Assembly (NCBI GenBank): GCA_025594325.1
Contig: JANHCV010000008.1
Span: forward strand, 496,001 to 560,000
Source of the DNA: Blastocladiella emersonii ATCC 22665
Taxonomy: Eukaryota > Blastocladiomycota > Blastocladiomycetes > Blastocladiales > Blastocladiaceae
DNA length: 64,000 bases
Direction of reading: 5' to 3'
The notes beneath the pieces are model-generated. The model ran no database searches and was not told the origin of the DNA. It saw nothing but the letters and a program-made list of their open reading frames with translations. Position numbers and translations under genes: made by a program. Within the stretch, counting starts at the first letter, position 1; every line of letters begins with the position of its first letter. Positions 31,072 to 44,000 of the stretch are shown here, one piece after another.

Positions 31072-32279
31072 CTACTTGCGCTGCGCCCGGCGGGCGGACC
31101 GCGACGGCTCGGGCGCCTGCTGCGCGGGTCCCGAGGCGGCCTCGCGAAGCTTCACGCGCTGGAACCGCTCGCCCATGGCGAGGCCGAAGGCGCAGTCCCT
31201 GGCGGTGCGACCGAGCATCCACTCCTCGTTGTCGGCCTTGATCGCCTGGATGTCGAGCGAGTCAGCCCACGAGTGGTAGTCGCGGACAAACTCCTTGTCG
31301 CTGGGCTTGGTCGTGTTGATTCCGAGCCGGGAGAGCATGAGCTTCCGGTCGTACTTGAACATGCAGAAGGTGTTGATGGCGGCCTCGCGCGCGTCGTGCT
31401 CCTCGCTCGTCAGCGAGTCGGGCACGAGCTCCTTGTCCTCGCGGAAGATGTCCAGCTCCGAGTCCGGGTCGGAGAGCTTCTTGGTCATGGCCAGAAGCGT
31501 CGCGATGCGGAGGCAGTTGACGCGGCAGCAGAGCTCGTAGCCGATGTTGGCACCCTCGTCAAAGGCCGCGGAGGTGAAGCGGCGCGCGAGCTCCTCGGTG
31601 GTCAAAGTCGCCGCACCACAGGTGTTGAGGGTACCCGGCCTGCCCGTCTTCGGGTCGTGCGTGAAGACCTACACGCGTCGAGCGCGGTGAGCCGAGCTCG
31701 CCATGGCAATGACGCAGCATGTGGACGTACCTTGAGGCCGCTGTCGCTGAATCGCGAGAGCTGCTGAGGCAGGTTTTTGTCCGTCAACATTTCAAAGACG
31801 GCATTGACCATGTTCGGGTTGAACGAGGAGAGGTCGACTCCAGACGTCTCGATCGCCTGCATCAAATCGCTCATTTCAATGGGCCCGTTAGGGAAGTGCT
31901 TTGTCGCACCCGGCTACACGTACAAGTGGAGCGCATGAGTATCCGATATACAACGGTCATGAGAGAAAGTGGGACGCACGGGCTTCTGTGGCTGCTCACG
32001 CGCAGTGCTAGCCTGCGAGGTCGTGGAAGCAGCGGAAGCCGACCGCGCGGCCGTCCACTGCGCGTACTGCACGACGTTGGCGCGGTGGATGACCGACTTC
32101 TTGTGGCGCTTGAGGGCTTCAGTGCGGAAGTGCACGCCGCACGACTCGCACCACTCGTAGCTGCTGCCCGACTCGAAAGCGGGCGGGAGGTCGGCGGGCA
32201 GCTTCGACGGCGGGTTGACGCGGCGCGCGGGCGAGTCGAGCCACTCGCGGCCAAGTTCATTGGCACTCGGTGTATCCAT
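31072..32279 (-). CDS. Three-exon C2H2-type zinc-finger protein, unknown family
   Basis: Exons are 32279-31980, 31913-31731 and 31668-31072 on the minus strand, giving 359 residues with all junctions in phase 0. Exon 1 has one finger, C-X2-C-X11-H-X5-H (CESCGVHF...H...H), at about residues 44-65. Exon 2 carries MSDLMQAIETSGVDLSSF and FEMLTDKNLPQQLSRFSD. Exon 3 is a conserved-looking helical region (ARRFTSAAFDEGANIGYEL; LGINTTKPSDKEFVRDY) with a basic tail. I do not recognise the family. It appears single-copy here, is intact, and has codon use unlike the decayed DNA to its right. Its ATG is preceded by the start-site element in untranslated form. Confidence 0.75.
31669..31730 (-). other. Intron 2 of zinc-finger gene
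   Basis: On the minus strand it begins GTACGT and ends GTGTAG; 62 nt, phase 0. Joined codons read SGLK-VFTHDPK. Confidence 0.8.
31914..31979 (-). other. Intron 1 of zinc-finger gene
   Basis: On the minus strand it begins GTGCGT and ends CGTGTAG; 66 nt, phase 0. Without splicing the exon 1 frame runs into a stop inside this interval. Confidence 0.75.
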
Positions 32280-32303
32280 TGCGGGGAGTTAGGCGAGTTG
32301 CAT
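32277..32303 (-). promoter_or_regulatory. Start-site element of zinc-finger gene (untranslated)
   Basis: The minus strand reads CCATGCAACTCGCC...CCCCGCAATGG. The first ATG opens a 4-codon upstream frame (MQLA then TAA), and the last ATG is the gene start. It is a shortened relative of the element at the SRG genes. Confidence 0.5.
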
Positions 32304-32599
32304 GGACGGCGCTAGGCGTCGGTTCGGAGGAGGAAGGGATCGAGCGAGATCGGCGGCGAGCTGAGCAGAGTCGATGGCTTTGCGGTGCACGTGGGAGCCA
32401 CGCCACACGTGAAATGAACGACACGCCGCTCGAGGGAGGCGACAACGGGTCAAGACTCAATGACGTTGTCGAAACATGACTTTTCCCCACAGCCGACTTC
32501 GATGCGTTTTGTGTTTGCTGCTCATCAAGAACCTCACGCGCGAAGCCGAGGCTCAGAATTCAGGGTTCGAGCGCTGCTGTCGCAACCAGAAGAAGCCTC

Positions 32600-34600
32600 G
32601 AGCCGGCGCCGTTCACTGCCGCGAACGCGAACACGGCATTGTCGGCGGGCGCGATGATGCTGACCTGGATCGACTTGGAGCGCTGACGGCGCGAGGCGGG
32701 ATCACAACGGCGCGGACGCACGCGATGGGCCATGGACATGACAGTAGCGGAAGCGTTCGCGAAGAGTGGTCGAGCGTACTCGGTCGAGGCGCACACGATG
32801 GGTTTCTAGCGCAGAGCGAAGGGCGAGCGAGCAATGTGTGAGTGATCGGCCATGTTCGCACGACTGAGAGATCCAGCGCGACACGTCCCAAGTTGACGTT
32901 GACCTGAGACCCCGCCGCGTGACGCTCGCCGCCGACTTGAGCTGGTCGTTTGCGTCGCGGCGCGTCGTGTCGTGGCTGGCCAGAGCTTGGTGTTTGTCGT
33001 CGACTAACGGGGAAGACCACCACGCGCGCGTGGTGTTGTTGCGGAAGTCGAGTCGCAGAAGCCGAGTCGCAGTTGTTGAGAGCGCCGTGTTGAGCGTGGG
33101 CTTGGCCATGGACCGCAGTCGAAGATCGAGATGACGGCAGGCGTCGCGGCACTGGAGCGACCGACGTCGAGGCGCCCTGCCGCTTGGAGTAGTCGAAGCA
33201 GCGGAAGTTGAGCTTCGATAACGACAATGACGACGGGTACGCCAGGCTCAGCCCGGCCCGGCTCGACTTGGCGCCACGAGTAGTGTCGATTCGGGCAGAG
33301 GTCGTGGAGTCGTACTCGCCCTAGCCCTGAGCGACGCGTCAGTCACGATGCTGTCAACGAAGACAGACTCTTCGCGTATCATATACGATATCTATCGCTT
33401 GTCCGACTTGCGCACTTGGCGCGCGTGGTCTCGAGGATGGACGGCGATCGTCAGCCTGAAGCGCTGCTCCTTGCCAGACGACCCGCGGCCCGAGCGAGTA
33501 ATGATGACCACGACCGTGACCTTTGCCATGGCCGCGCGCCGGATCTCGATCAGCGAGCGAGTCCTAGAGCGAGTCCTCAAACGAGTGCGTATGTTGAACT
33601 CCTTGATGAGGGCGAGCTGACCCACGCCCAATGCTGCCGCTGCCCTTGAACGCGCGCGTGCTGGTTCTCGGGTCGTCGTGTGTCGCCGTGGAGCGCCAGC
33701 GCCTCGATCGCGCGACACGAAGAGGATCTGGACAAGAACTGCAGCAGCAGCAAGATGTGAGTGGTCATCGGTGATACTTTTCGGGGCCGGCCGACGCGAA
33801 ACGACGACACGTACAATCCATGCAGGGCAGTGTACGCCGCCCGCCGGCTTGGACTCGCGCCGCGCTGCGCGGTCAGTCGAGCGTCGAGCGTCATGCCGTA
33901 TGTTGAACGAGAGCGTCGAGCGCGGCCGACTTGAGGCGTCGTTGTAGCGTGCTGCCGTAGTAGTCGAGCGACTCGGTCCCTCAAGCTTGCGCGCACAGCC
34001 CCCGCCGCGGGCGGCCGCGCAACGGTTACTACAAGATCGGACGTGAGTGAGCAATGAGGGCATGGCGACCACTACGAGACTATTAAAACTCGTCCCGTCG
34101 CTCTGCTTGAGGCAACGGTCGAGAGGAAGCGGCCTTGCTGCGAGAACTGGGCGAGCAACACGAGAAGCAGTTGATGGTCGCGGCACAGCCCGCCGCCGTC
34201 GCCGCAGCCAGTACGCCCGAGTGCGAGCTTGAAGTTGTCGCTGCTACGCGGAAGGCCGATATCCCAGGTTAGTGTTGATCCGAGCGATGGCTGCCGTGAA
34301 AACGCGCGTACCGTCACCGAGTCGTTGCTGCCGCATCGGGATCCACGCGATCCACGTCGAACTTGACCTGCAGCTTGACGCATCGATCACCGACGGCGAC
34401 GCGTTTCGATGAGAGCGCCACGAGTCGGAGCACGTACCAGCCAGACGTTGAGGAGGAGGAGCGTGGATGCGTGCCTGGAACGACGTGCGCCGCGTCAGCA
34501 GAAGCCGCGAAACGTGCCCTTTTCGTACCAGATGTAGCAAAGGTGCCGCCGAACATGACCGAGGACACACGGAGGCGAAGAGCGGGATGCGAAGGGCGCG
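32600..34600. repeat. Degenerate duplicated block, first copy
   Basis: It matches 36690-38420 in the same order: CGAACACGGCA...GACCTGGATCGACTTG; GTGAGTGAT...GAGAGATC; GTTGAGCTTCGA; GAACGCGCGCG; AAGATGTGAGTG; GTGAGTGAGC...GCTGCGAGAA. Identity is patchy, with many indels. Confidence 0.65.
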
Positions 34601-36689
34601 TCGCGTTCCGTCAACGCCGGAGTTGCTGCTGTTGCTGACTGGGGACTACGTATGGGTGCAGATTCGAGGTCAGTCATCTCATAGGCGATCGGGCGGCGGT
34701 CGATGGCCATCGGCGTACTGCGTGGATCCCAGTCGCCTGCACACCGGGTACTCAACACGAGCGTGACGAGCGTGACGAACTCCCGCTCCTGATGCTGTGA
34801 GCTCGCGAAACTCGAAGAACATGAGCAGGAGGTTGATCGTCGCGGCGCTCCGTGGAAACGGTCTGCACCACGGCCACAATCGAGCTCTTGGCCACGCACG
34901 ACAAAGTCGAGGTCGGCGAGCAGGAGAGCGAGACCCTTGACCTTGCCCCGCCGAGCCGCGACGCGACGCGCCGCCGAGCCCATCTCAAAGTGGAAGAAGT
35001 AGACGTAGCCGCCAATGTCTCTCGTTGCCGCGGAAGAAGCGCGAGTTTCGGCCGGTCGTCGCGTGCCGCGGCCTCATGTCGTCGAATCTCACTAAACTCG
35101 GGCGAGCTGTCAGCATCCGTGGCAAGTCATCGAGCGAGAGAGCGGCTGGCTTGTCGCATACCCACCCACCGTAGTGTCGCCCGCCACCCGAGCCTTGGCC
35201 GCCGTGCTGCGCGGCAAGCTTGCTATCGAGAAGCGGAAGCAGGCCGACGTGTGGAGGAAGAAGAGCTTGACGCGCGCATCGCAGCCTTGTTGACCACGGC
35301 GTCGTTGATGCTGCTCGCGAAGCGGGCGGTCGTCGTCGCCGGATTGCCGCTGTTTTGACTCGAAGCACGATGGACCAGGAGTCACCACTACTAGTGCAGC
35401 GCAGCGGGCGAGCGAGGCGTGAGTGATCGATCATTGGCTAATTAGAGGGAGTTGCGGCGGCCCAGGAAAACACGTTCCATGATGGACGACGACCTGCTGC
35501 GCCGCCGCCAACACGACCACGACAACGACTTGGGCTTGGACTCGAGCGTGCGGGCGCGTAGCTCGAGAATGAGAGTCGTTGGTTCGTGTCACGCGCTCCG
35601 AGCCCGATCATGTCGCGCGCGGGTCATGAGCCATAGTCGATGCCCTCCGCGGCCATGGCCACGGCGCGAGGCCACGGACACGTGCTGATGGGCTGGACGA
35701 TAGCGAATGCGAAGCGTGGCGAGGCATCGAGGTTGCCAAAGCAGCAGATGAGCGACAATGAGGACGATGATCCAGACACGCCCAAGGAGGAGGAAGAGCG
35801 ATGGTGGCGATACGATAGATGTGCAGCCTTTGTTGAGCGTGCAGCGCCTACTCGGAGGAACAAAGTTCGCGCGCGTCAGTCCGCCGTATTCGCAGCAACC
35901 ACTACACGCGGAAGAGATGGCGCTTACCGTCACGGAAACAAGTCGTTGTCTTCGTGAAGCACCGCTGGTCGCGGTGGCGGCAGCGTCAAAGATGGAGGCG
36001 AGCACGGGCGCGCGGAGGAAGTAGGACTCGAGGACGGTCAAGTCGGCTACACGGCGGATGCAGTTGCGCGGCTTGGTCAGTCAGTATGAGCCGCCGTGCG
36101 GATGGTCTCGTCTCGTCTCGGCCACGCGTACCGATATCACCGAGTTGCTGTGTGACTCGCCCGCGGCCGCGGTTCTCCTTGAGGCTGACGTCGTGTCTTG
36201 GTCGACGCGTACATGACTCGGAGCGGTGGTGGAGATGCAGCCGAGGCCGTCCGTGTACGTGTACGCGTACGAGGCGAGCAGCTGCAGCCGCGGACAAGCG
36301 AGCAACGGCGTGGTAGCTGAGTGTTGGTCGACAAGTTGATGCCGTAGGTAGGTCGCCGTCGCGTGGATCGTGATGAGCTTGCACTCGATCCCGCCGTTCA
36401 TCTTGATCGTGTAGTTCGTGGCCGTCGCCGCTGCTGCACGAAGCCGAGGTTGCTGGCAGCGACGAGTTGCAGACCTTGGCCTCGCGGCCGAGATGCGTGC
36501 CCGAGTGCATGCCGTAGGTGTTGGAGTAGTTGTGGCCGTCATCGTCGCGCGCCAACGGAGCCCCGGCCGTGCTCCGATCGGGAGATTCCAGCCCTCTAGA
36601 CTCGAGCGACGCGTCATTTCCCCGTGATGACGCGGTGGCAGCAGAGGATTTGGAGCGTACCTCCGTAGCAGTGCCACCGCCCACTGGCG

Positions 36690-38420
36690 CAGCGGCAGCG
36701 GACGCGAACACGGCAATGTTGGCGGGGCGCGATGAGTTTGACCTGGATCGACTTGACGCGCTGGCCGAGGCGGGACTCAACGCGGACGCACGCGATGGTC
36801 ATGGACATGGCGGCAGCGTAAGCGTTCGCGAGCGTGTGGTAAGATTGTTGGGCGAAATCGATTAAGGCACACACGATGAGTTTCTAGAGTAGCGCGACGA
36901 GCGAGCGAGTAAGTCGTGAGTGATGGGCCGTGTTCATACGGGTGAGAGATCCGGCGCGATACGTCCCAGGTTGACAATAATGACCTACGACCTCGCCGCC
37001 GACTTGAGCTGGTTCGCGTAGCGCCGCGTCGTGTCGCGGCGGCCGCAGTTGCAGTTCTTGAGCGAATTCGAGCAACTTAGCTTCTTGACGAAGGCAAAGC
37101 TGAGTAAGTTGAGCTTCGACCACGACGCAAACGCGATCCCCAGCGGAGTCATGAGGCGGTGGTCGTCGTGCTGCTTACGGTCCTAGTATCGAGCTACGCG
37201 TCATGATTCTGCGGACGGCGGCGGGCCCTTTCGCGTACCAGATGATGGCACCTGCTCGCTCGCCATGGACTTGGCGCGCGCGTGTGCTCGGGGACGGATG
37301 ACGATGGTAAGCGTAGACCACTGCTGCTTGCTGGACGACTCGCAGTCGAGCCATGACGGTCGTCTCCCATGACCCCGCGCGCTGGAATGAGATGAACGAG
37401 TCCTCGAGCGAGTGACAAGCTTCTTGATGAGCACGAGCTGGCCCACGCCCGATCCAGCCGCCCTTGAACGCGCGCGAGTCGGTTCTTGGTCGTCGTATGT
37501 CGACGTGGTGCTTCAGTGCTTCGATTGCGAGGCACGTCGAGGATCTGGTGAACAGTGGCAGCAAGATGTGAGTGATCGTCGGTGAGGTTCCGTTGAGGCA
37601 AGAACAACACGTCCCGTGCCATCCAATGTGCGTCCCCGTATTGGACTTTTGACGCAGGGGTCGAGTGTCAGGCCGTGCGCTGATCGTGATTGTGACCGTG
37701 CGCGTGGTCGACCTCACGCGTCGGAGCAGCGCGTCGCAGTAGTCGAGCGACTCTGGCGGGGACCTTGAACTTGTACACGCACGGGTTGTTGCACAACGTC
37801 TACTACACGGTTGGTCGCCGTGAGTGAGCGACGGATGCAAGAGCTGCCAGGATGAGACCATGGACACGTACCACCGCCATGCTTGAGGAAAATGCTGGGA
37901 GGAAGCGAGGTCGCTGCGAGAAGTGGCCGAGAACGGGGAGAGGTTCATGGTCGCAGAACTATCGCCGTCAGCACGACCGAAAGGAAACGAGCATGAGGTC
38001 GATACTACATGGAGGAGCCAGCCAAGGTCAGTGCGAGTAAAGTGACGGATCTCGGAAGCAGACGTACCAACCAAAATTGAGCCGATCCTACTGCTGGGAC
38101 GCAGCCCATGTCGAGCTTGACCTGCATCTCGGCACACGACTTACTTGGCGAGCTTGAAGAGGTGTCCGGAGCGGGCGAGCGTGTGTTTGAAAACTTGCTC
38201 GCGCGACGCGATCTGAACGGGGAGCGAGACGCGACGCAATGAGTATACGGTGAGAAGGAAGCGATCGACGACACGTGCCGTGGTAGTTGATGATGTACCG
38301 TATGCGAGGCCGGCGAGCTCAGCCGCACGTAGTGGCCGCTCAACCGGCCCGGCCGAGGATCTCCTTGACGTAGTCGCCGTTACCTTGACAGACGTGTGTC
38401 GCGTCAGTAGACGTCTCGCG
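36690..38420. repeat. Degenerate duplicated block, second copy
   Basis: This is the counterpart of 32600-34600. It is somewhat shorter because of deletions in the central part. Confidence 0.65.
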
Positions 38421-39964
38421 GCGTGTTCTGGCCGTACCGGATGTAGAGATCCCGAGCATAGCCGAGAACGCGACGTGCGAGACCTTGAAACCGTGCGGCG
38501 ACGCCCGGTTGACATACACGAGCGGACGCGCGCGTTAGCGTTGCCGGCGAGCGACGCGTGCGACAGTGTGCGTACCGGCGCGGACTGAGCCAGTGGTACT
38601 GCACGCGCGTGAGGCGCCCAGTGCCGCGACGGCCATGATGCTGACCCGCGCGGCTCGCATGAGCGACAAGCGGTCGCGCTACACGGAACCCGGGACCGCG
38701 TCGTGTCGCGGGGTTCGGCCGCGCGCATCGGCATGCGTGTACCTGAGCGGAGACCGCGAGCACGTCCAGTAGATGTGGGTGGTGCTGGAGAAGCGCGCGT
38801 GCGGACGAGTCGGGGTTGATGGCATTGCAAGGAGTCGATGGGTGTATCAAGGGAGCGTTTTTCGACGCGCCGCGCGGACGCGTTTCTGGAGGCTGGCACA
38901 GACAGCACGCGTCTTCAGCGGTTGCGAGACAATTTCGCGCACGCACCTGACACGCGTGACGGCGAAATCTCGCGACTCTCACCTCGCGTCAACCCGTCAA
39001 CAAGTCCAAGAGGTTTCACAAAGTCTCTCACTTGAGCCCATTCCAAGCACTGGCGCCGCCGTAGACCCATCGCGCTGTGCCACGGAGTGTGGTGGCGAGC
39101 GCGTTGCGCCACAGCTGCGCGGGGCGCGTGCCATGGCGTCACTGCAAAGTCGGCGCACTCCCGCGCTCGCTCACGGCGGAGGCCGCTTCTCCCCCCCATC
39201 CCTCCCCTCGTCGGCGCGTTCACAGGCGTCTTGCGACATCATGGACCGCACCACCCTGCGCGACTGCCCGCAACGGCACTCCCGCAGCTGTCCCAAGCGC
39301 CCGTCGCGCTGGACGCGTTCGGGCCCCGCTTGGCCGACTGAGGCGGCCACGGAGTGCTCGATCGGCACCGTTGAGTGTGCCATACGTTGTCTCCACCGCG
39401 CTGAGACAGTGACGCGAGGCGATCCGGCTGCGGACTTGTTCCGCCACGGCCGACGCGCTCGACCGTCGCCGCTCCCCGCGCCCGCACTGCAGACATGAAC
39501 GCGCATCCTCACATCTCATCCACTTCATGGCTCCCATGAACGATCTTGGACGGCGGCGAGATGCGCGTCATGGATTCCCGTCCCCCGTGGCCTGCCGCGA
39601 GCGGCCCCGCTTCGACGGTTCCACCGCGTCGCCAGTAGTCCTGACGAGGGCCGTCGTCCATGTTGCTGCATGCGATCGAGGCGAAGAGCGTGGACTGGCG
39701 AGCGCGTGCCGATGCCCAAGGACGTGCTTCGATGCACCGAGCACGCCGTTGCCCGCTTCCGCGACGCGTCGCGTCTCCGTCCGTCGCCTTACGCGATCGT
39801 CGTTCTTCTATGCCTTCGCGGGTCTCTCTTGAACCGCGATCGAGAGTTGCTGGACGGTACCCTTCATGACGTGCGGTGTCGGTGGGCCCAGCGTCGCCAT
39901 GAACGCCGCGTCGAGTCGACCGACCGTGCTCTCCCCCTGCGCCGCTCTGCCGCGAACGCATCGC

Positions 39965-39995
39965 ATGGAAACCAACCGCCACTTGCTGCATTTTA
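39965..39995 (+). promoter_or_regulatory. Orphan start-site element
   Basis: ATGGAAACCAACCGCCACTT continues into GCTGCA and is a good match to the SRG start element, but the frame behind it stops after 34 codons and shows no SRG sequence. Either the downstream gene has been lost or an unrecognised spliced gene starts here. Confidence 0.4.
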
Positions 39996-40439
39996 TCTCT
40001 CGGGCGCCCTTGACGTCCTGGTCGCCGTCGCGAGCGAGGATCTGGTGTGCGCGCTGCGCCGGGACTTGACGAGGCGCGTCGCGCGCGCGCATCGCCCTGC
40101 GCTTCGGTACCACTGACCGCATCGAGCTACTTATCGTCGGCGAATGCGGCGTCGGCATGCCCGCGGACTCGATCTTGAGCGAGGGCTGCTCGGGCTGTGG
40201 GAACACGGGCAAGTGGACCCCGCTGTGCGCGCTGCCGCCGCTGGAGACAACGGTCTCCACGCCAAGGCGGACGCTGCGCCAAATTCGGCCATTTCGTCGC
40301 TCTTTTATCTCGTAACCGTCGATCGCCAGCAGGCGCATGGCTGTCGTCTGGGCGCTGGCTCCGCTGCGGCCACCTCCATCCTTGAACCCCGCCGCGACTA
40401 ACTCGACGAGCAAATCGAGTACACGCTCCCCGGGCTCAA

Positions 40440-40866
40440 CGTTGAAGCGGCCCGCCGAGTGGGTTGCGCGCATCGTGTTCAGCGTTTTCCCATCGAACCA
40501 TTTCTTGGCGCATGCGCGCGTGGCGCCACCCTGCGAACGCAGGAGCAACGCGTGCTTGAGCTTGCCCTTGAGGCTCGCGAACCGCCGCGTCCATGGCCGT
40601 CGCGTCCTTTTGCGGCACCGGCTTGGTCGGCAGGAACCGTTTGATATCGCGGATCTTGCGGTCAAGCAACGCCGCGAGGCAGTACTCGAGATACTCGCCG
40701 ATTGCGCCGCCAATCGCACCGAGCCCCTTGATCACCGGAATCTGCACCTCGCACGCACGGCTGTACCCGTTTGCGGCCTTCTCGACGAGCTTGCGCATTC
40801 GCTGCACCGCCGCACGCGTCACGGCCGACCCCGACTTGGGCGGGAGCGGCGAGGCGTGCGCGTAGC
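40440..40866 (-). pseudogene. C-terminal fragment of a DUF4470-family gene
   Basis: The minus strand encodes ASPLPPKSGSAVTRAAVQRM, then RKLVEKAANGYSRACE and EYLEYCLAALLDRKIRDI. It continues in another frame with SLKGKLKHALLL, all colinear with the last about 140 residues of the gene at 50860-54205. The rest of the gene is missing and there is a frameshift near 40580, so this is a decayed third copy. Confidence 0.75.
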
Positions 40867-41087
40867 TTTGCTAGCGCATGAAGCGGACGATTGCGATCAG
40901 GATTGGTCACGCAGTGACGCAGTGGCGCAGTGGCGCAGTGGCGCAGGTGGCGCAACGCGACTTCGACCCCGACTCACGCTCGCTTCCCTCTCCGCGTCAA
41001 GATGCACAAAAACGCTATCACAATGTATGAAACTCGTTTGGAGATAAAAAAAAAGACCCGATTATGCACGATGCAAAACGCAGGCGC

Positions 41088-44000
41088 TCAACCCTTTGAC
41101 TGGAAGTGTTCAACGAACGTTGAGAACATTGGCAAGAAAAGCGCACGCTTGAGCTCGCTCTTCATGACTGGAAACGAAGCGACCGTAGCCTCGGCGATGA
41201 CACTGTGCTCCGCCCTCTCAAATTGGCCAATGTCAGGAAGCGAGTGATCAACCGTTGCTGCGTGGCAGTAGCGAAAGTACTCGTCAAACGTGTCGCTGTG
41301 CGCATCCAGCTTCTCGATGCAGGGAATTATCATCCCGCACTTGGCAGAGTACAACTCCTCGGCCGCATCAACGAGCTTGCGCAGCTTCTGCACAGCGAGG
41401 CGTGCGGCGGGCGACTCGGACTTGAGCGGAAGCGGCGGCACAAACACGTAGCTGATGTCAACGGCAGCTGTGATACCGGATGCCTTGCCCTGGGGCGGAA
41501 TCACGGCAGCTTGATGGAAGTATACAAGAGCAATGACACCTCGAGCCACGCTCCCATTGAGCCTGAGAACGCACAGCCCGCTGAACCTGGACGCGAAGTG
41601 GAACATTTCCAAAATGAGGAGCTTGAGCGCCACGGCGTGCCACCCACCCGCCTGGTCCGGTGGCGGTGGTCCAGTGAGACTCTTAAAGCCCCCCTTGGTG
41701 GCAATAGGACACTCCGCGAGCGTAAAGGAACTACCGATATGGCCGTAGGCAACGGAGAAACTGAATTTCGAGACGGGCGGAAAGCCTACGCGCTCAATCA
41801 AGGGTGCAAAGCGAGGAATCGGCGGGCCAAGCCCGAGCATCGGCACTACGGCGTACGATGCTTTGCGGACAGCAACGCGCACGGTGCTGGCCTTGGCATC
41901 AATCTTGACGTTGGTCGCGTAGCCCAGGTACGGCATCTGGCAAGTCCACACTTTATTGTCTATGAGCAACGCGACAGCGCCACGGAACTGAGCAAGGTCG
42001 CGGTCTGGCACCAGTTTCACTGAAGATTTACTGCGACGACGGGGGAGCTGAAGCATGAGCTCAACACAAGCGTCGCTCAAGTCGGAAAAGCTAATTACAG
42101 CGAGGCTCATCGATGGCGAGTGCGAAATGACACGGGACGAGGCCGCTGCAGAAGCAGCCGCGCCGGCCGCAGCTAGTGCGAAATCCATGATCCCTCGAAC
42201 TGCGCTCTGCACAACGTCGGTGCCAACTCGAGTGACAACGATCGAGTCGGTGTCGATGCAGTCCCAAACCACATCCTCGCTGATTAAAGCCCATTCAGCC
42301 GTGGAATCAACGGTTCTGCGTCGATCAAGAGCAGGGCAAGCCCAAAGCGAGAAGGTCGCGCGCGGGGTTGCCGTGACGTCGCGCTCTGCGGCGTACCACA
42401 TTGCATCGACGGTGCCTCCAAGCTCGTCATACGAGTGTTGGATCGCGTGAAACGATAGATGAAGCGGACCGTCAGTGCGACGACGCAGATGACCGAGGTC
42501 GAGTGGATGTTGGGAAGCAGCGTGAACTTGGCGCGGACCAGAACGATGGGCTCGTCAACGCATCCATCGAAGTCAAAGGCAAATCCGTAGGCCCGAGCGT
42601 AAATGCAGCGCTCAGCGTTCGAACTCCCAATGAACCCAATCTGCGCCAAGTCACGCTCAAACAGATCCGTCCCATCGCACGGCCAAACGAGCGAGGAATA
42701 CGGAGCCGTTCCACTCCATACGAGTCGCTTCGCCGCGAAGGCGTACGCGAGGAGCTTCACAGGAAAGGCGGGGGCGACGAAAGAACCGCCTACAACGACG
42801 AATAAGTGTTAGTCAAGTTTGAACGAATTTCGAGCCGTTAAATGTTGACAGACCTTGCGAGTAGTGGTCGGCATCGTTCATCTGATCAAGCGTCCCAACA
42901 AAGCGAACGATCAACCGCCACATGTAGTCGGACCCCGTACCCAACAGAGCAATGGGCACATCGGGAGCATTGACCTTGCAAAATGTGCTCGGGGAGTACG
43001 GCATCGTCGCACGCGACTCAACGACATTGAGAGATAAGGGTCGGACTTGGGCAAGCCAGTGCTCGCTAGCAAGTGGGCGATGCTCCCAGAGCGCGACCCC
43101 GAAGAGAACGGGCAGAGCCGCGGCGGGGAGATTGTATCGGGTCATGAACGCCTCAGCAATTGTCTCGGCCATATCAGTTGCTGAGTTGGTCGCGCAAAGG
43201 CTCAGAAGCGACCGATCGCCCGCCGCAAGGTTGTTGTACTCGAGAAGCACGGACCCGTGAAGGAGCAGGTTCAAGTCACCGCAGCGGTCGGCGAGTGTGG
43301 AAGTGTCGACCACGTCGAATCGCTGCTCTGGATCCGCGGCAAGCTGCTCCATGACCAAGACGGCATCGCCAAGAACGAAAGTGAGGCGGTGCTGAGAAGC
43401 AATGCCTGCATCAGGATAGGGCTTGAACGTATCCGAGAGAGCCTGCAACCACTCGGACACTTGGCGTAACATCGATTGCTCGATTGACTCGCGCGTCACG
43501 TCAACAAAGAACCCGGTTGAAGCCGGCGCGAGGACGCTGACCTCACGCGACTCGGCGCCAAAAAATGTCAAGTTGGGGACCCGTTCCAACGACGTGCATC
43601 GAAAGTAATTGCTGGATTCGACCAGGCGCTCCACGCGACAAAGCGTACGGGCTTTCGTACCCGAGCCAACCTTGTTGGCCGAGTCGAAGAAAACGGCCGA
43701 GGTCGCCCGCTGCACCAGGGCCTCACGCACGCTGCGCCGGCAGTACTCGCAGTCGCTGTTGATACATTCCAAGTGGGGCTCCTCGACGCAAGTGATTCGG
43801 CGATGCTTGAGCGCAGGGGAGTCGAGCATACGGTCGCGTGCAGCCACTTGGTCAGCCAAGGAGGGAAGTGACTCGCTCCGGTCGAGCCAGCGCTTCCAGC
43901 ACCCACGGACCGCGTGGAGAGTCGCATCATCGAGCACACGGATCGAGGACGTGGGAGAGAGCCAGTCGGAGGCGATGCACTTTCGCAGCTGGTCAACACA

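Larger units (their letters stand above)
32304..39490. other. Degenerate gene-poor region with internal duplications
   Basis: About 7.2 kb without an open frame that can be defended. Short frames exist on both strands, and none has a family signature. The region is not random: about 32600-34600 and 36690-38420 are diverged copies of each other, and shorter relatives occur near 34340 and 38110. Some minus-strand stretches keep peptide-like similarity between copies (TTRRxANxQLKSAA; IWYEKGTFRG versus IIWYAKGPAA), suggesting decayed copies of a former multi-exon gene. 38900-39490 shows nothing recognisable. Confidence 0.55.

Noticed and set aside
36530-36865. Possible gene on the plus strand (111 codons) and similar frames at 32476-32841 and 34852-35358
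   Set aside because: The frames are not conserved as such between the duplicated blocks, have no start element and no recognisable domain.
40337-41047. 236-codon plus-strand frame
   Set aside because: It lies antisense to the DUF4470 fragment, whose minus-strand peptide aligns with the intact paralogue.
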